This document shows, in pieces, positions 40,022 to 49,604 of a stretch of 51,707 bases of DNA. The notes beneath the pieces are model-generated. The model was given only the letters and a program-made list of their open reading frames with translations. It searched no databases and had not been told where the DNA came from. The DNA lies in assembly GCA_003567615.1 (NCBI GenBank), contig PWZC01000281.1, positions 1 to 51,707 on the forward strand, given 5' to 3'. Both the position numbers and the translations under genes were made by a program. The stretch comes from Gemmatimonadota bacterium (GTDB lineage Bacteria; Gemmatimonadota; Gemmatimonadetes; Longimicrobiales; Gaopeijiaceae). Each line of letters begins with the position of its first letter. Position 1 is the stretch's first letter.

Positions 40022-41961
40022 TGTGCGGGATCACCGGCGTCGTCGGCGGAGATCCCGCCCGGGAACTCGAGGCCGTGCGGACCATGACGGCCACCCTCGC
40101 CCATCGAGGACCCGACGACGGGGGGGTCGAGCAGGCCGGAGCAGCCATACTGGGCAATCGCCGGTTGGCCATAATGGACCCCGGCGCTCCGGGCCAGCCT
40201 ATGACAACGGATGACGGACGCTTCGTCATCACCTTCAATGGGGAGATCTACAACCATGTGGAACTCCGCCGCGAACTGGAGGCGGCCGGGCACCGATTCA
40301 GGACCCGCACGGACACCGAGGTCGTCCTGCGTCTTTTCGCCGAGAGGGGAGCCCAGTGCCTGACCATGCTCCGGGGCATGTTCGCCTGCGCCATCTGGGA
40401 CCGGAGGCGGGAACGGCTTTTCGCGGCCCGGGACCCGTTCGGACAGAAGCCCTTCCACTACGCCGTGGTTGGGGGACGCTTCATCTTTGCCTCGGAGATC
40501 AAGGCGCTCCTGGCCCATCCGGCCATCTCCGCGGAGCCAGAGCTGGAGGCGGTAGATCACTACCTGACCCAGCGCTTCGTGCCCCCGCCCCTCACCATGC
40601 TTCGGGGCGTGCGGAAGCTGCCTGCCGGACACCACCTCCTGTGGGAAAACGGAGCACTTCAGGTTGCCCCTTGGTGGGAACTCGATTTTCGTCATGAGGA
40701 GGACCGACCGGACGAGGAGTGGATTGCCGAGCTGGAGAGGCGGGTCGACCTGGCGGTGCGACGGCATCTGGTGAGCGACGTCCCCATGGGCGCTCTCCTG
40801 TCGGGGGGGCTCGACTCCAGCGCCGTAGTGGCAGCCATGGCTCGGGCCATGGATGAGCCGTTCCCGACGTTCTGTGTGGGAACCGAGGTTGCGTCGCTGG
40901 ATGAGCGGCCCTTTGCCCGGATGGTGGCGGAGCACCTGGGGACCATCCACCACGAAAGACGGGTCGGTGACGAAGTGCTCGGGGGCATTCCGGACCTGGT
41001 CCGATGCCTGGACGAACCCTCGGATCCCATTGCCGCCTGCACCTGGGAAGCGGCTCGCCTGGCCGCCACGCAGGTCAAGGTGGTCCTGGGCGGGGACGGC
41101 GGTGACGAGCTCTTTGGAGGCTTCGACCGGTATGCCGCCTTCCCCTGGGCGGAGCTCTATGCCCGGGTGCCTGCAGGGATTCGCCGAAGGCTGGCCGGTC
41201 CGATGGCGAAGGCGCTGCCGGGGGCCGGGAGATACAAGAGCTTCGGACAGAAGGCGCGTTGGCTGAACGACCTGAACGGGCGCCGGGGCGGCGCCCTCTA
41301 CGCCCGAATGACCAGCGTATTCCGTTTTGGACCCGACGAGAAGCAGTGGTGCTACGGTCCACGTCTGGCCGGAGCTGCCACCGGGGCGGCCGAGACCCTC
41401 ATCGAACGGGCCTTCGACGAAGCTCCGGCTCGGGACGATCTCCACCGGATGCTCGCCGCCGACGTGGCCACCCGCCTTCCCGAGCACTCCCTCCTTCTGG
41501 CGGACCGCCTCAGCATGGCCCACGGACTGGAGTTGCGCAGCCCGTTGCTGGACGTGGACCTGGCGGCCTTCTGCGCCCGGATGCCCAGCCGGCTAAAGGT
41601 CCGACGGAACCTCACGAAGGTGGCGCTTCGGCGGGCCTTCGACGCACGACTCCCCACCGACATCTCCAAGCGACCCAAGCAGGGCTTCATGCTGCCCGTG
41701 GCATACTGGTTGCGAGGGTCATCGCTGGACCGGGTCCGGGACACACTGGAGGCGGGTCCACTGGTACGGGAAGGATGGATCGCCTCGGGCGCAGCGAGCC
41801 GTCTCGCCGGTGAGCACGCGCGGGGGCGGGCCGACCACCACGTGCGGCTGTGGATGCTCATCAATCTGGACGTGTGGGTGCGCCTGTATCTCAAGCTGGG
41901 AGGAAGCGGGGAATGGCCGGACGAGCAGATGTCCTCGACAATGGTGCGGACGGTCCGGTGA
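40021..41961 (+). CDS. asnB: Asparagine synthase, glutamine-hydrolysing (second glycan-cluster copy)
   Basis: 646 aa, starting MCGITGVVGG with Cys2 intact, then HRGPDDGG and VITFNGEIYNH. The synthetase domain has LLSGGLDSSAVV and LGGDGGDELFGGF. It is a complete class II enzyme, in contrast to the two lasso cyclases. Together with the copy at 29405-31441, each large divergent operon has one. It probably transfers glutamine nitrogen to a glycan component or aspartate; the acceptor is not readable. Confidence 0.93.
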   Translation: MCGITGVVGGDPARELEAVRTMTATLAHRGPDDGGVEQAGAAILGNRRLAIMDPGAPGQPMTTDDGRFVITFNGEIYNHVELRRELEAAGHRFRTRTDTEVVLRLFAERGAQCLTMLRGMFACAIWDRRRERLFAARDPFGQKPFHYAVVGGRFIFASEIKALLAHPAISAEPELEAVDHYLTQRFVPPPLTMLRGVRKLPAGHHLLWENGALQVAPWWELDFRHEEDRPDEEWIAELERRVDLAVRRHLVSDVPMGALLSGGLDSSAVVAAMARAMDEPFPTFCVGTEVASLDERPFARMVAEHLGTIHHERRVGDEVLGGIPDLVRCLDEPSDPIAACTWEAARLAATQVKVVLGGDGGDELFGGFDRYAAFPWAELYARVPAGIRRRLAGPMAKALPGAGRYKSFGQKARWLNDLNGRRGGALYARMTSVFRFGPDEKQWCYGPRLAGAATGAAETLIERAFDEAPARDDLHRMLAADVATRLPEHSLLLADRLSMAHGLELRSPLLDVDLAAFCARMPSRLKVRRNLTKVALRRAFDARLPTDISKRPKQGFMLPVAYWLRGSSLDRVRDTLEAGPLVREGWIASGAASRLAGEHARGRADHHVRLWMLINLDVWVRLYLKLGGSGEWPDEQMSSTMVRTVR

Positions 41962-42812
41962 GGGGGCTGGGTGGATCGACCCCGTTACGCACTCCCGACG
42001 ACGGGATCTCGTCGACCAGGGGAGAGCCCGCCGAACCGGGGTCCGTACTTCGAGTGGGAGCCGGACGTTCACCCCTGCGGGCCTATCAGGACCTGGTGGT
42101 GGGGAGCCGCTCCTGGCTCCGCCTGGTGCACTACGAAATCGCGGCGTGGGCGGCCTATTGCCCGGGGGCGCTGGGGGTGTTGCTCCGAAAGCTCCTGGTG
42201 CCCGGACTCCTGTCCGTCAGTGGCCGTGGCACGGTCTGGGGCCACGGCGTCGTGCTTCGCCACCCGGGGAAGATGCGTATCGGGAAGGGCGTCGTGGTGG
42301 ACGATCTGGCCTACTTCGACGCGAAGGGGTGTGTCGAGGGGGAATTCGAGATCGGCGACGACGTCTTCGTGAGCCGGGGTTGCATCGTGAGCGGCAAGGA
42401 CGGACCTCTGCGGCTGGGTCCCCGGGTGAACCTGGGGGAAGGTTGCACACTCTACGCCTCCACTGGTCTGGAGATCGGGGCAGACACCCTGCTCGCGGCC
42501 AAGTGCTACGTCGGCGGGGGGCGCTACGATCCCCACGGTGGCCGCGACCGACCCCTGGCTCAGCAACCCCTTCCCCGGAAGGGCGTGCGCATCGGCGCGG
42601 ACTGTTGGCTCGGAGCGGGCGTCACCGTTGTGGACGGGGTGACTGTTGGCCGGGGGGCGGTCATCGGAGCGGGGGCGGTGGTTACCGACGACATTCCCCC
42701 CTTTTGCATCGCGGCCGGGATCCCCGCGAGAAGGATTGGAACACGAGGCGAGGGTAACCAACCCGAACAAGCCGGTTCAAGCGACCGGACAGGGGAGAGC
42801 GATCATGTCTGA
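41958..42812 (+). CDS. Hexapeptide-repeat acyltransferase (left-handed beta-helix)
   Basis: 284 aa from GTG 41958, chosen because it gives a GTGA overlap with the asparagine synthase stop. The open frame starting further upstream lies inside the previous gene. From about residue 95 come hexapeptide repeats (VLRHPGKMRIGKGVVVDDLAYF, FEIGDDVFVSRGCIVSG, VRIGADCWLGAGVTVVDGVTVGRGAVIGAGAVVTDD). They end in PPFCIAAGIPARRIG, typical of serine/maltose acetyltransferase relatives. It would O- or N-acetylate a sugar. The first 90 residues are unrecognised. Confidence 0.9.
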   Translation: MRGLGGSTPLRTPDDGISSTRGEPAEPGSVLRVGAGRSPLRAYQDLVVGSRSWLRLVHYEIAAWAAYCPGALGVLLRKLLVPGLLSVSGRGTVWGHGVVLRHPGKMRIGKGVVVDDLAYFDAKGCVEGEFEIGDDVFVSRGCIVSGKDGPLRLGPRVNLGEGCTLYASTGLEIGADTLLAAKCYVGGGRYDPHGGRDRPLAQQPLPRKGVRIGADCWLGAGVTVVDGVTVGRGAVIGAGAVVTDDIPPFCIAAGIPARRIGTRGEGNQPEQAGSSDRTGESDHV

Positions 42813-43644
42813 AGAGGAGCGATCCGTCGATAGGGGCCTCGATCCCGGGGCCCGCGAGATGGTCGATGAGATCCGTGACTACTGGGACGCCCGGACGCTG
42901 GGAGTCCAGTACGTGAAGGACGGCTCCCTGGAGCGGGGCTCGCCGGAGTACTTTGCTCACATCCGGCCCTGGATGAACCCGTACAAGTTCCCATGGATCA
43001 TGGAGCGGATCGACAGCGAGGCCCGACGGCTCCAGGGTGGCCACCTCCTGGAGGTGGGATGCGGCATGGGCTTTGACAGCCTGGAGTTCCTGAAGAGGGG
43101 GGTGCGGGTGACCGCCACGGATCTGACCCCCGCGGCCGTGGCTACCACCCGCCGCCACTTCGAGGTGGAGGGCTTCGTGGCCGAGGAGGTCCGGGAAGCC
43201 AACGCCCTGGATCTGCCCTTTGCCGATGCCAGCTTCGATGCCGTCTGGGCCAACGGGGTACTCCACGCGACCGGCGATACGGACAGAGCGATCCAGGAGG
43301 TGCATCGGGTCCTGAAACCGGGAGGGCGGGCCATCATCTCGCACTTCTACCGCAAGCCGTCCTGGATGTACACCGTATCGCGGCTCGGGAGGGAGAACAT
43401 CGAACACTCGGACCGTGACCCACCGGTGAACGAGTTCTACACCGATGAAGAGATCCTGGCCATGTTCCGGAACTTCCGGGTCGAGGAGGTGGCACGGGAG
43501 CACCACCGGGCCCTTCCGGTGGCCAAGACCGGGGTGAAGGCGGCCCTGTACCGCTGGGGTTTCCGCCCCTTCTACAACCTGATCCCCGAGAAGATCGCCC
43601 TTCGCTTCGCCTACAAGCTTTCCGTGACAGCGGTGAAACCCTGA
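42805..43644 (+). CDS. SAM-dependent methyltransferase (type 11)
   Basis: 279 aa from ATG 42805, with GGGGAG at a good distance; it overlaps the acyltransferase stop by 8 nt. Class I motifs are strong: LLEVGCGMGFDSLEFLKRG, VTATDLTPAAVATTRR, LPFADASFDAVWANGVLHATGD and HRVLKPGGRAIISHFY. The C-terminal part (FRPFYNLIPEKIALRFAYKL) is amphipathic. It is likely an O-methyltransferase for a sugar or a quinone-like acceptor; glycan context favours the former. Confidence 0.9.
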   Translation: MSEEERSVDRGLDPGAREMVDEIRDYWDARTLGVQYVKDGSLERGSPEYFAHIRPWMNPYKFPWIMERIDSEARRLQGGHLLEVGCGMGFDSLEFLKRGVRVTATDLTPAAVATTRRHFEVEGFVAEEVREANALDLPFADASFDAVWANGVLHATGDTDRAIQEVHRVLKPGGRAIISHFYRKPSWMYTVSRLGRENIEHSDRDPPVNEFYTDEEILAMFRNFRVEEVAREHHRALPVAKTGVKAALYRWGFRPFYNLIPEKIALRFAYKLSVTAVKP

Positions 43645-43662
43645 AACCGGAAGGACGTGACC

Positions 43663-44784
43663 ATGCGCATCGGAATCATGCTTCGGGCCCTGGAAGAGAA
43701 GGGGGGCGTCGCGGTCTACACCCGGTACATCACCGAGGAGCTGCTGCGGATTGACCATGAGAACGAATACGTGCTCTTCTACCGGAGCGATGAGAACCTG
43801 GGGCGCTACGCCCACCACCCCAGGGTGGAGGAGCACCTGCTTCCCGGGCGCTCCAAGCCCCTCTGGGATCAGGTCAGCGTGCCCCTGGCGTGCCGGCGCC
43901 ACAACATCGACGTCCTCTTCCACCCGAAATTCACCGTTCCCCTCCTTTCGCCCTGTCCCACCGTCATGACCGTCCATGGTGCCGACTGGTTCATTCCCGA
44001 GCACGCTCGATTCTACGGGAAGGTGGACGTGGCCTATATCCGGATGGTCATGCCCCGGTACTTCCGGAAGGCCGCAGCCGTCCTGTCGGTTTCACAGATC
44101 ACCACCGACAACTTCAATCGGATCCTGAACCTTCCCCCGGGAAAGGTGACGACGACCTTCCTGGCTCCGGGAAAGCACTTTGCCAGGGAGGATGACCCCG
44201 AGGTGCTGGACGCCGTCCGGGCCCGCTACAAACTTCCGGAGCGGTTCATCCTCACCCTCTCGAAGGTGGGAGGGGGTGAACGGAAGAATGCGCGTGGAGT
44301 CTTCGAGGCCTATCGGCGGGTGCACGGTAGGGTTCCGCATGCCCTCGTGGTGGGGGGGAGGGGATGTGAGGTCTTCCGTGAGGAGTACGACCTGCCGGAT
44401 GGGGGCTGGGGAGCGGACATCCACTTCCCAGGGTGGATGGACCAGGCCGACCTTCCGGCGGTCTATTCCCTCGCCGATCTCTACCTCTATCCGTCGAACC
44501 TGGAGGCGTTTCCAATCCCCGTTGCCGAGGCCATGGCGTGCGGGGTTCCCATCGTGACCTCGAAGGCGAACGGGCTGGAAGAGATCGCCGGCGAGGGCGC
44601 CCTCCTGGTGGACCCGACTGATCCGGACGAGATCGCCGAAGCCGTCGCGCAGCTTCTCACAGACGACGAGCTCCATGCTCGGACCGGCGCTGCTGGGCTT
44701 GACCGCTCGAAGCGCTACAGTTGGGAACGGTGTGCCACCGAGACGTTGGAGGTGCTGGAGCGGGTCGCTGCCGCGCCAGCGTGA
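43663..44784 (+). CDS. Family 4 glycosyltransferase
   Basis: 373 aa. ATG 43663 is preferred over GTG 43657 because GGAAGGA at 43649-43655 is correctly spaced for it. N-terminal GGVAVYTRYITEELL and TVMTVHGADWFIPEHA; C-terminal GT-B domain with LTLSKVGGGERKNARGVFEAYRR, HFPGWMDQADLPAVYSLADLYLYPS and LEAFPIPVAEAMACGVPIVTS (E-x7-E). A typical mannosyl/rhamnosyltransferase-like layout. Cytoplasmic. Confidence 0.9.
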   Translation: MRIGIMLRALEEKGGVAVYTRYITEELLRIDHENEYVLFYRSDENLGRYAHHPRVEEHLLPGRSKPLWDQVSVPLACRRHNIDVLFHPKFTVPLLSPCPTVMTVHGADWFIPEHARFYGKVDVAYIRMVMPRYFRKAAAVLSVSQITTDNFNRILNLPPGKVTTTFLAPGKHFAREDDPEVLDAVRARYKLPERFILTLSKVGGGERKNARGVFEAYRRVHGRVPHALVVGGRGCEVFREEYDLPDGGWGADIHFPGWMDQADLPAVYSLADLYLYPSNLEAFPIPVAEAMACGVPIVTSKANGLEEIAGEGALLVDPTDPDEIAEAVAQLLTDDELHARTGAAGLDRSKRYSWERCATETLEVLERVAAAPA

Positions 44785-44802
44785 GCCAGGCGTGATGCTG
44801 AG

Positions 44803-45639
44803 ATGACCGTCCCCGTGGGGTCCGTGCACCCCGACCGTGACCTGCCCGGCCACCTCGTGGTGGTGGCACCTCACATGGACGATGAACTCATCGGGTGTGG
44901 GGCCCTTCTGGCCTCCCTCGCCGACGGGGCGCGGGCATCGGTGGTGTACGTGACGGATGGATCCCGATCCCCGGAGCCTCCCGCTCCATGGCACTCCGTC
45001 GACCGGGAGGCTTTGGCGCGCACGCGGCGGCGCGAAGCACTCGCGGGCCTCGACGTCGTCGGGGTGCCGTCAGCCAATGCCCATTTTCTGGAGCTTCCCG
45101 ATGGTGAACTCAGGAAGCAGGGGGACCGACTCCAGCGCGCGCTGGGGGATGCGCTGACGAACCTGGAGCCCTGCCGGGTCATGATCCCCTTCCGTATGGA
45201 CCGGCATCCGGATCACGTTGCGGTGCATCGAGCCGTCCTCGATCTGGTGGAGAACGGAGGCCTCCATTCGGAGATCCACGAATACTTCGTGTACAGCCAG
45301 TGGAAGCTCCTCCCCGGGGGTGACATCCGGTCGTGGGTCCGGTCCACCCTGCTCCGCTCACTGGTCCCCACGGAAGAGGCCCGTTTGGCAAAGCGGCGGG
45401 CGCTGGACCTCCATCGGAGCCAGAGCAGTTGCCACTTTGACTGGCAGCGTCGTCCCAACCTGACCCCGGCGTTCCTGGACCGGGTCTCATGGGAGCCCGA
45501 GATCTTCCTGGACACCTCCAGGGCTCCGGCGGGAGCTGCGGTGTTTCCCAGGGGGAAGCTTCGCATTCGGATGACGCACCGCCTGGAGCCGGCCCTCAAG
45601 CACGCCAAGGACCGGGTCCTGGCCCTGGTCAGGGGGTGA
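44803..45639 (+). CDS. PIG-L family deacetylase
   Basis: 278 aa. LVVVAPHMDDELIGCGALLA is the PIG-L signature, with PHMDDE replacing the usual PHPDDE (His24, Asp26, Asp27). MDRHPDHVAVHRAV supplies the second metal motif. The family removes N-acetyl groups from GlcNAc-containing lipids or mycothiol-like molecules, using zinc. Together with the NodB-type enzyme in the other operon, it suggests the glycan contains free amino sugars. It overlaps the GTGA candidate start of the next gene. Confidence 0.9.
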   Translation: MTVPVGSVHPDRDLPGHLVVVAPHMDDELIGCGALLASLADGARASVVYVTDGSRSPEPPAPWHSVDREALARTRRREALAGLDVVGVPSANAHFLELPDGELRKQGDRLQRALGDALTNLEPCRVMIPFRMDRHPDHVAVHRAVLDLVENGGLHSEIHEYFVYSQWKLLPGGDIRSWVRSTLLRSLVPTEEARLAKRRALDLHRSQSSCHFDWQRRPNLTPAFLDRVSWEPEIFLDTSRAPAGAAVFPRGKLRIRMTHRLEPALKHAKDRVLALVRG

Positions 45640-45647
45640 TTCCGTCC

Positions 45648-47792
45648 ATGTCCGGGCCGGAACCGTTTCCCAAGGCTCCGCTGGGGAGGCCCATCCGGGT
45701 GCTTCTCATCTGCGGCCCCGCCCTGGAGCGGGGACCGGTCCGCTTCAGTGTGCTGCTGGATCGACATCCGCAGGTGGAGTTGGTGGGCGGGATCTGCGAG
45801 ACGGCGGGCCTGTCGGCGGGAAAACGGATTTCGGACCTGGTGCGCCGACGGAGGATCCTGGCTCCGGCGGTGCTGGCGGCAGGCCTCCTGACAGCGGCCC
45901 TGCGGACCGCCACCTCCCCTGTACAGGAGCTCCGGTGGCAAAGGGAGCGCCGGGCGCTGGCCCAGCGGCTGTTGATCACTCCCGACCTGCACCAACCCGA
46001 GGTACTGGAGTGGGTCCGGGACACGGACCCTGATCTGGCGCTGAGCTACGGGGGGCCGATCCTGAGACCCGAACTTTTCCGGATCCCCCGATTCGGGACG
46101 TTGGGAATCCACCACGGACGCCTCCCCGACTACCGGGGGAAGAAGACGACCTTCTGGGCCCTCCTGAACGATGAGGAACGGGCCGGAGTCACGATCCAGA
46201 AGATCACCGAGGGGCTGGACGCGGGTCCTGTGGTGAAGAGCGGCGAGGTTCTGGCCCGTGGTCGGAGCCGTGGCAGGGTCTTCCGGCAGCTCGAGGATCT
46301 GGGACTGGACCTCTACCTCCAGGCCGTCCTGGCGGTGGCCTCCGGCACGGCTCGCACCCGGCAGGTGGCAGGGCTCCCGGGACCCCTCTACCGGGATCCG
46401 GGACCGGTAGACCTCCTCCGCTATGGGGCGAAGCGGTGTCGGGAGCTGGCATCCTCCGTCCGGTCGGACCCCGGACCGACGCTGGGCGGGAGAGCTGGCC
46501 TCCTGCTGCTCACCGAGAGTTACCACCCCATGGTCGGCGGAGGGGAGACCCAGGCCCGCGCACTGGCTGCGGAGCTCTCCCGGCGAGGCGTCCCCGTGGT
46601 GGCCGCCACCCGTCGGTGGGAGCCCCATGCGCCGTCTCTGGGAGCCGTGGACGGCACCCTCGTCCACCGGCTCGCCCCCTCGGGGCAGGGACACCTCAAG
46701 AAGTGGGGACTGGTCCTGACGGTCCCCCGTGTCATTCGTCGTCACCGCGCGAGCCATCCCATCGTCTTCGTGCAGGGTTTCCGCATACTGGGCATCCCGG
46801 CCATGCTCACTCCAGGACGGCGACGGCGGCAGGTGATCCTCAAAGCCGACAGCATGGGGGAGATGTCCGGGGCATTCTTCGCTCCGGGCCTGCGCCGACT
46901 GGGGCTCTCGACCCGCTTCCTGCCCGTTCGTCTCGCCCTCCGCCTCCGCAACCGGACCCTGAGGAGGGCTGACGCCTTCGTGGCCATCTCAAGCGCGGTC
47001 GCAGATGAACTGGTCGAGTGCGGCGTGCCCCGGGAACGGATCCACCGGATTCCCAACGGGATCGATCTGCAGCGCTTCCGACCCCCACGGACCGGGGAGA
47101 AGGTGGCCGAACGTCGCTTCCTGGAACTCCCCGAGGCGGCCCGTATCGTCCTCTACACCGGGCGGCTGGTTTCGTACAAGGGACTCCCTCTCCTGCTGGA
47201 TGTCTGGAGTCGCCTGGCCGGCCGTCATCCTAGGGCCCATCTGGTGCTGGTGGGCGAAGGGGGCGCCGACATCCACAGTTGCGAGGCCGAACTACGGGCA
47301 CGGGTGGAAGGGGGTCCGGGGCGAGCTCCCATCCCCAGGGTTCACTTCGCCGGAGCCGTCCAGGAGGTGGAGCGCTTCCTGAAGGTTGCCGACATCTTCG
47401 TCTTCCCGTCGGAATCGGAGTCCTTCGGTATCTCCGTGGCGGAAGCTATGGCGGCCGGCCTGCCGGTGGTAGCAACCCGGGCGGGTGGGCTCGCCGACCT
47501 GGTGTCCGATGAATGGGGTGGCATTCCCGTTCCGGTGGGTGATGGCCAGGCGCTGGAGGAAGCGCTTCATCGTCTCCTGTCCGAGCCGGAGCTGGCGGTG
47601 GAGTTGGGCCGCAGGGGAGTCAGGACGGCACGGGCCCGCTTCGGGATGGAGGCGGTGGGGGCGGCGTACATGGACCTTCTCGCCGTGCTCATGCCGTCGT
47701 TCGGGTCGCCATCCTCCTTGAGCCGGGATGGGGGTCCCAGCCGGATCGGTGTGCCGGGCGGGTCGACCGGATCCGACTTCCGCTCATCATGA
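45648..47792 (+). CDS. Formyltransferase-like domain fused to GT4 glycosyltransferase
   Basis: 714 aa from ATG 45648; GTG 45636 (GTGA overlap) is a possible alternative. Residues 1 to about 265 resemble methionyl-tRNA/sugar formyltransferases: LGIHHGRLPDYRGKKTTFWALL and GVTIQKITEGLDAG. Of the catalytic Asn-His-Asp trio, His155 and Asp191 are present but Asn is Gly153. From about 283 there is a GT4 enzyme: LLLLTESYHPMVGGGETQARAL, RIPNGIDLQRFRPP, VLYTGRLVSYKGLPLLL and PSESESFGISVAEAMAAGLPVVAT. It may add an N-acyl or formyl group and a sugar in one protein, or the first domain may only bind. It ends in an ATGA overlap. Confidence 0.85.
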   Translation: MSGPEPFPKAPLGRPIRVLLICGPALERGPVRFSVLLDRHPQVELVGGICETAGLSAGKRISDLVRRRRILAPAVLAAGLLTAALRTATSPVQELRWQRERRALAQRLLITPDLHQPEVLEWVRDTDPDLALSYGGPILRPELFRIPRFGTLGIHHGRLPDYRGKKTTFWALLNDEERAGVTIQKITEGLDAGPVVKSGEVLARGRSRGRVFRQLEDLGLDLYLQAVLAVASGTARTRQVAGLPGPLYRDPGPVDLLRYGAKRCRELASSVRSDPGPTLGGRAGLLLLTESYHPMVGGGETQARALAAELSRRGVPVVAATRRWEPHAPSLGAVDGTLVHRLAPSGQGHLKKWGLVLTVPRVIRRHRASHPIVFVQGFRILGIPAMLTPGRRRRQVILKADSMGEMSGAFFAPGLRRLGLSTRFLPVRLALRLRNRTLRRADAFVAISSAVADELVECGVPRERIHRIPNGIDLQRFRPPRTGEKVAERRFLELPEAARIVLYTGRLVSYKGLPLLLDVWSRLAGRHPRAHLVLVGEGGADIHSCEAELRARVEGGPGRAPIPRVHFAGAVQEVERFLKVADIFVFPSESESFGISVAEAMAAGLPVVATRAGGLADLVSDEWGGIPVPVGDGQALEEALHRLLSEPELAVELGRRGVRTARARFGMEAVGAAYMDLLAVLMPSFGSPSSLSRDGGPSRIGVPGGSTGSDFRSS

Positions 47793-48688
47793 AAGGCTCC
47801 GTGTCGTCCGAGATTTCGGTGGTGATTCCCACACTGGGTCGCCCGATCCTGGCCCGTGCCCTGCAAGGATTGGCTGACGGAACCCGCCGGCCGGCCCATG
47901 TACTGGTGGTGGATCAGGGGCGTTCGCCCCAGGTCGCCCGGATCGTCCGGAAGTTCAGAGAGACTGGCTTCCCGGTGGAGCATCGCCCCAGCGAAGGGAG
48001 AGGACGGGCGGTGGGGGTGAATGAGGGCATTCGTCAGGTGCGCACCCGGTTCGTCCTGGTTACGGATGACGACTGCATTGTCGAACCGGAGTGGGTCGAG
48101 TCCATGGCTGGTGCACTATCCCGGCATCCGGACGCTCTGGTCACCGGTCGGATCGAGGCATGGGAAGATGGACGTGTGCCTGTGGTGGTGACGGCCCGCG
48201 AGGGATTCGTGCAGCGGCGCCCTCGGCTCACCTTCGACTCCCTCTCCGGAGGCAACATGGGAGGGTCCAGAGACCTGATCGTGGCGCTGGGCGGGCTGGA
48301 CGGGGATCCCCTTTCGGCAACGGCCGAAGATGCGGAGTTTGCCTACCGGGCGCTGAGGGCCGGGGTACCCCTGGTGTATGAACCCGCCTCCGGAGTCGCT
48401 CACATCGACTGGCGTCAGGGAGAGGAGCGGAAGGCTCAGGTCCGGTCCTACGCCCGGAGCCACGGTGCCTTCTATGGCAAGTATCTCCGACGGGGCGACC
48501 TGTTCATCGGGGCGCGCTTCGCCTTGCACATGATCCGCGCCGCTCGCCGGTGGACCCAGGGGGTCGTCCGTGGCGACACCGAGCTGGCGGCCAATGGCCG
48601 GGCCTATGTGACCCGCCTTCCAGGAGGGGTCTACTGCGGATTCCGAAGCCCACGGGGCGTGGTTCGGCCCATCCAGGGAGACGAATGA
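47789..48688 (+). CDS. Family 2 glycosyltransferase
   Basis: 299 aa. ISVVIPTLGRPILARALQGL, VLVVDQGRSP and VLVTDDDCIVEPEW give the GT-A core, with the metal site DDD. SGGNMGGSRDL and ATAEDAEFAYRALRAG carry the ED catalytic pair. It overlaps its neighbours by 4 nt at both ends. No membrane segments. Donor unknown. Confidence 0.9.
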   Translation: MKGSVSSEISVVIPTLGRPILARALQGLADGTRRPAHVLVVDQGRSPQVARIVRKFRETGFPVEHRPSEGRGRAVGVNEGIRQVRTRFVLVTDDDCIVEPEWVESMAGALSRHPDALVTGRIEAWEDGRVPVVVTAREGFVQRRPRLTFDSLSGGNMGGSRDLIVALGGLDGDPLSATAEDAEFAYRALRAGVPLVYEPASGVAHIDWRQGEERKAQVRSYARSHGAFYGKYLRRGDLFIGARFALHMIRAARRWTQGVVRGDTELAANGRAYVTRLPGGVYCGFRSPRGVVRPIQGDE

Positions 48689-49593
48689 GGGAGGTTGACG
48701 AAGCTCGGGTGGCTGTGCTGATCCTCACGCTGGATCAGTGGGAGAGTACCACGAGAACCCTGGAGAGCCTCGCCCAGGAGCGGGGTCCGGAAGTCGACGT
48801 GGTGGTCTGGGACAATGGCTCCACGGACGGCACAGCCGCAGTGGTTCGGGAGCGGTTTCCGTGGGTGGTGGTCCACCGCTCCCAGCGTAACCTGGGGGTG
48901 GCCGGTGGCCGCAACGCCGCTGCCCGGTTTGCTCGACAGCAGTTCGGATCGACCCACTTTCTCTTCCTGGACAACGACATGGTCGTCACCCCGGGATTCG
49001 TCGAAGGCCTCCTGGCACCATTCCGGGAAGATCCCGGTCTGGGGCAGACCCAGGCCAAGCTTCGTTTCATCGCCGAGCCCGACGTCCTGAATGACGGGGG
49101 CGGGTTTCGCGTGACGTGGTGGCTCGCCCGGACCGAGCCCTTGGGATTTCGCGAGCCCGACCGCGGGCAGCGAGATCAGGTCAAGCCCTGCCTCCCCTGT
49201 GGCGGTGCCACCATGGTGCGTGCCGATCTCTTCTTCGAGCTGGGAGGGTTCGACGAAGTGTTCAACCCCTTCGGCCCGGAAGATCTGGATTTTTCGTTGA
49301 GGATGAAGCAGGCGGGGCACCGGGCGCTCTACATTCCCCAGGCCATGGCGTACCATGCGGTCACGTCCACCTTTGAAGGGGGGCGGTACACCGAGAATTA
49401 TGCCCGACACAAGGCCCGAAACTGGCTCACGCTCATGAGGCGCCATGCCCCGCTGCATCAGCGGGTCGCCTTCTACCTGCTTGGAGCCCCCTACCTGATG
49501 ATGCGAATGCTCTTCCGTCAGGGGCCTCGGCAGGGAATCTCGGCCCTTCGTGGTTGGTTTGCCGGTTCACTCAAGTCCGGCTCCCCGAACTAG
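48685..49593 (+). CDS. Family 2 glycosyltransferase (rhamnosyltransferase-like)
   Basis: 302 aa from ATG 48685, overlapping the upstream stop (ATGA). Motifs: VAVLILTLDQWESTTRTLESL, DVVVWDNGSTDGT, RNLGVAGGRNAAARFA, FLFLDNDMVVTPGF and NPFGPEDLDFSLRMKQAGH. This is the WbbL-like arrangement. The C-terminus is amphipathic and may touch the membrane. Substrate unknown; rhamnose-type donors are usual for this subgroup. Confidence 0.9.
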   Translation: MREVDEARVAVLILTLDQWESTTRTLESLAQERGPEVDVVVWDNGSTDGTAAVVRERFPWVVVHRSQRNLGVAGGRNAAARFARQQFGSTHFLFLDNDMVVTPGFVEGLLAPFREDPGLGQTQAKLRFIAEPDVLNDGGGFRVTWWLARTEPLGFREPDRGQRDQVKPCLPCGGATMVRADLFFELGGFDEVFNPFGPEDLDFSLRMKQAGHRALYIPQAMAYHAVTSTFEGGRYTENYARHKARNWLTLMRRHAPLHQRVAFYLLGAPYLMMRMLFRQGPRQGISALRGWFAGSLKSGSPN

Positions 49594-49604
49594 GGTATCC
49601 CAGC

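Noticed and set aside
39607..41523. 638-codon open frame on the minus strand
   Set aside because: Antisense to the epimerase and asparagine synthase genes, which have clear motifs; no recognisable domain.
45213..46757. 514-codon open frame on the minus strand
   Set aside because: Antisense to PIG-L and formyltransferase-like genes; no motifs.
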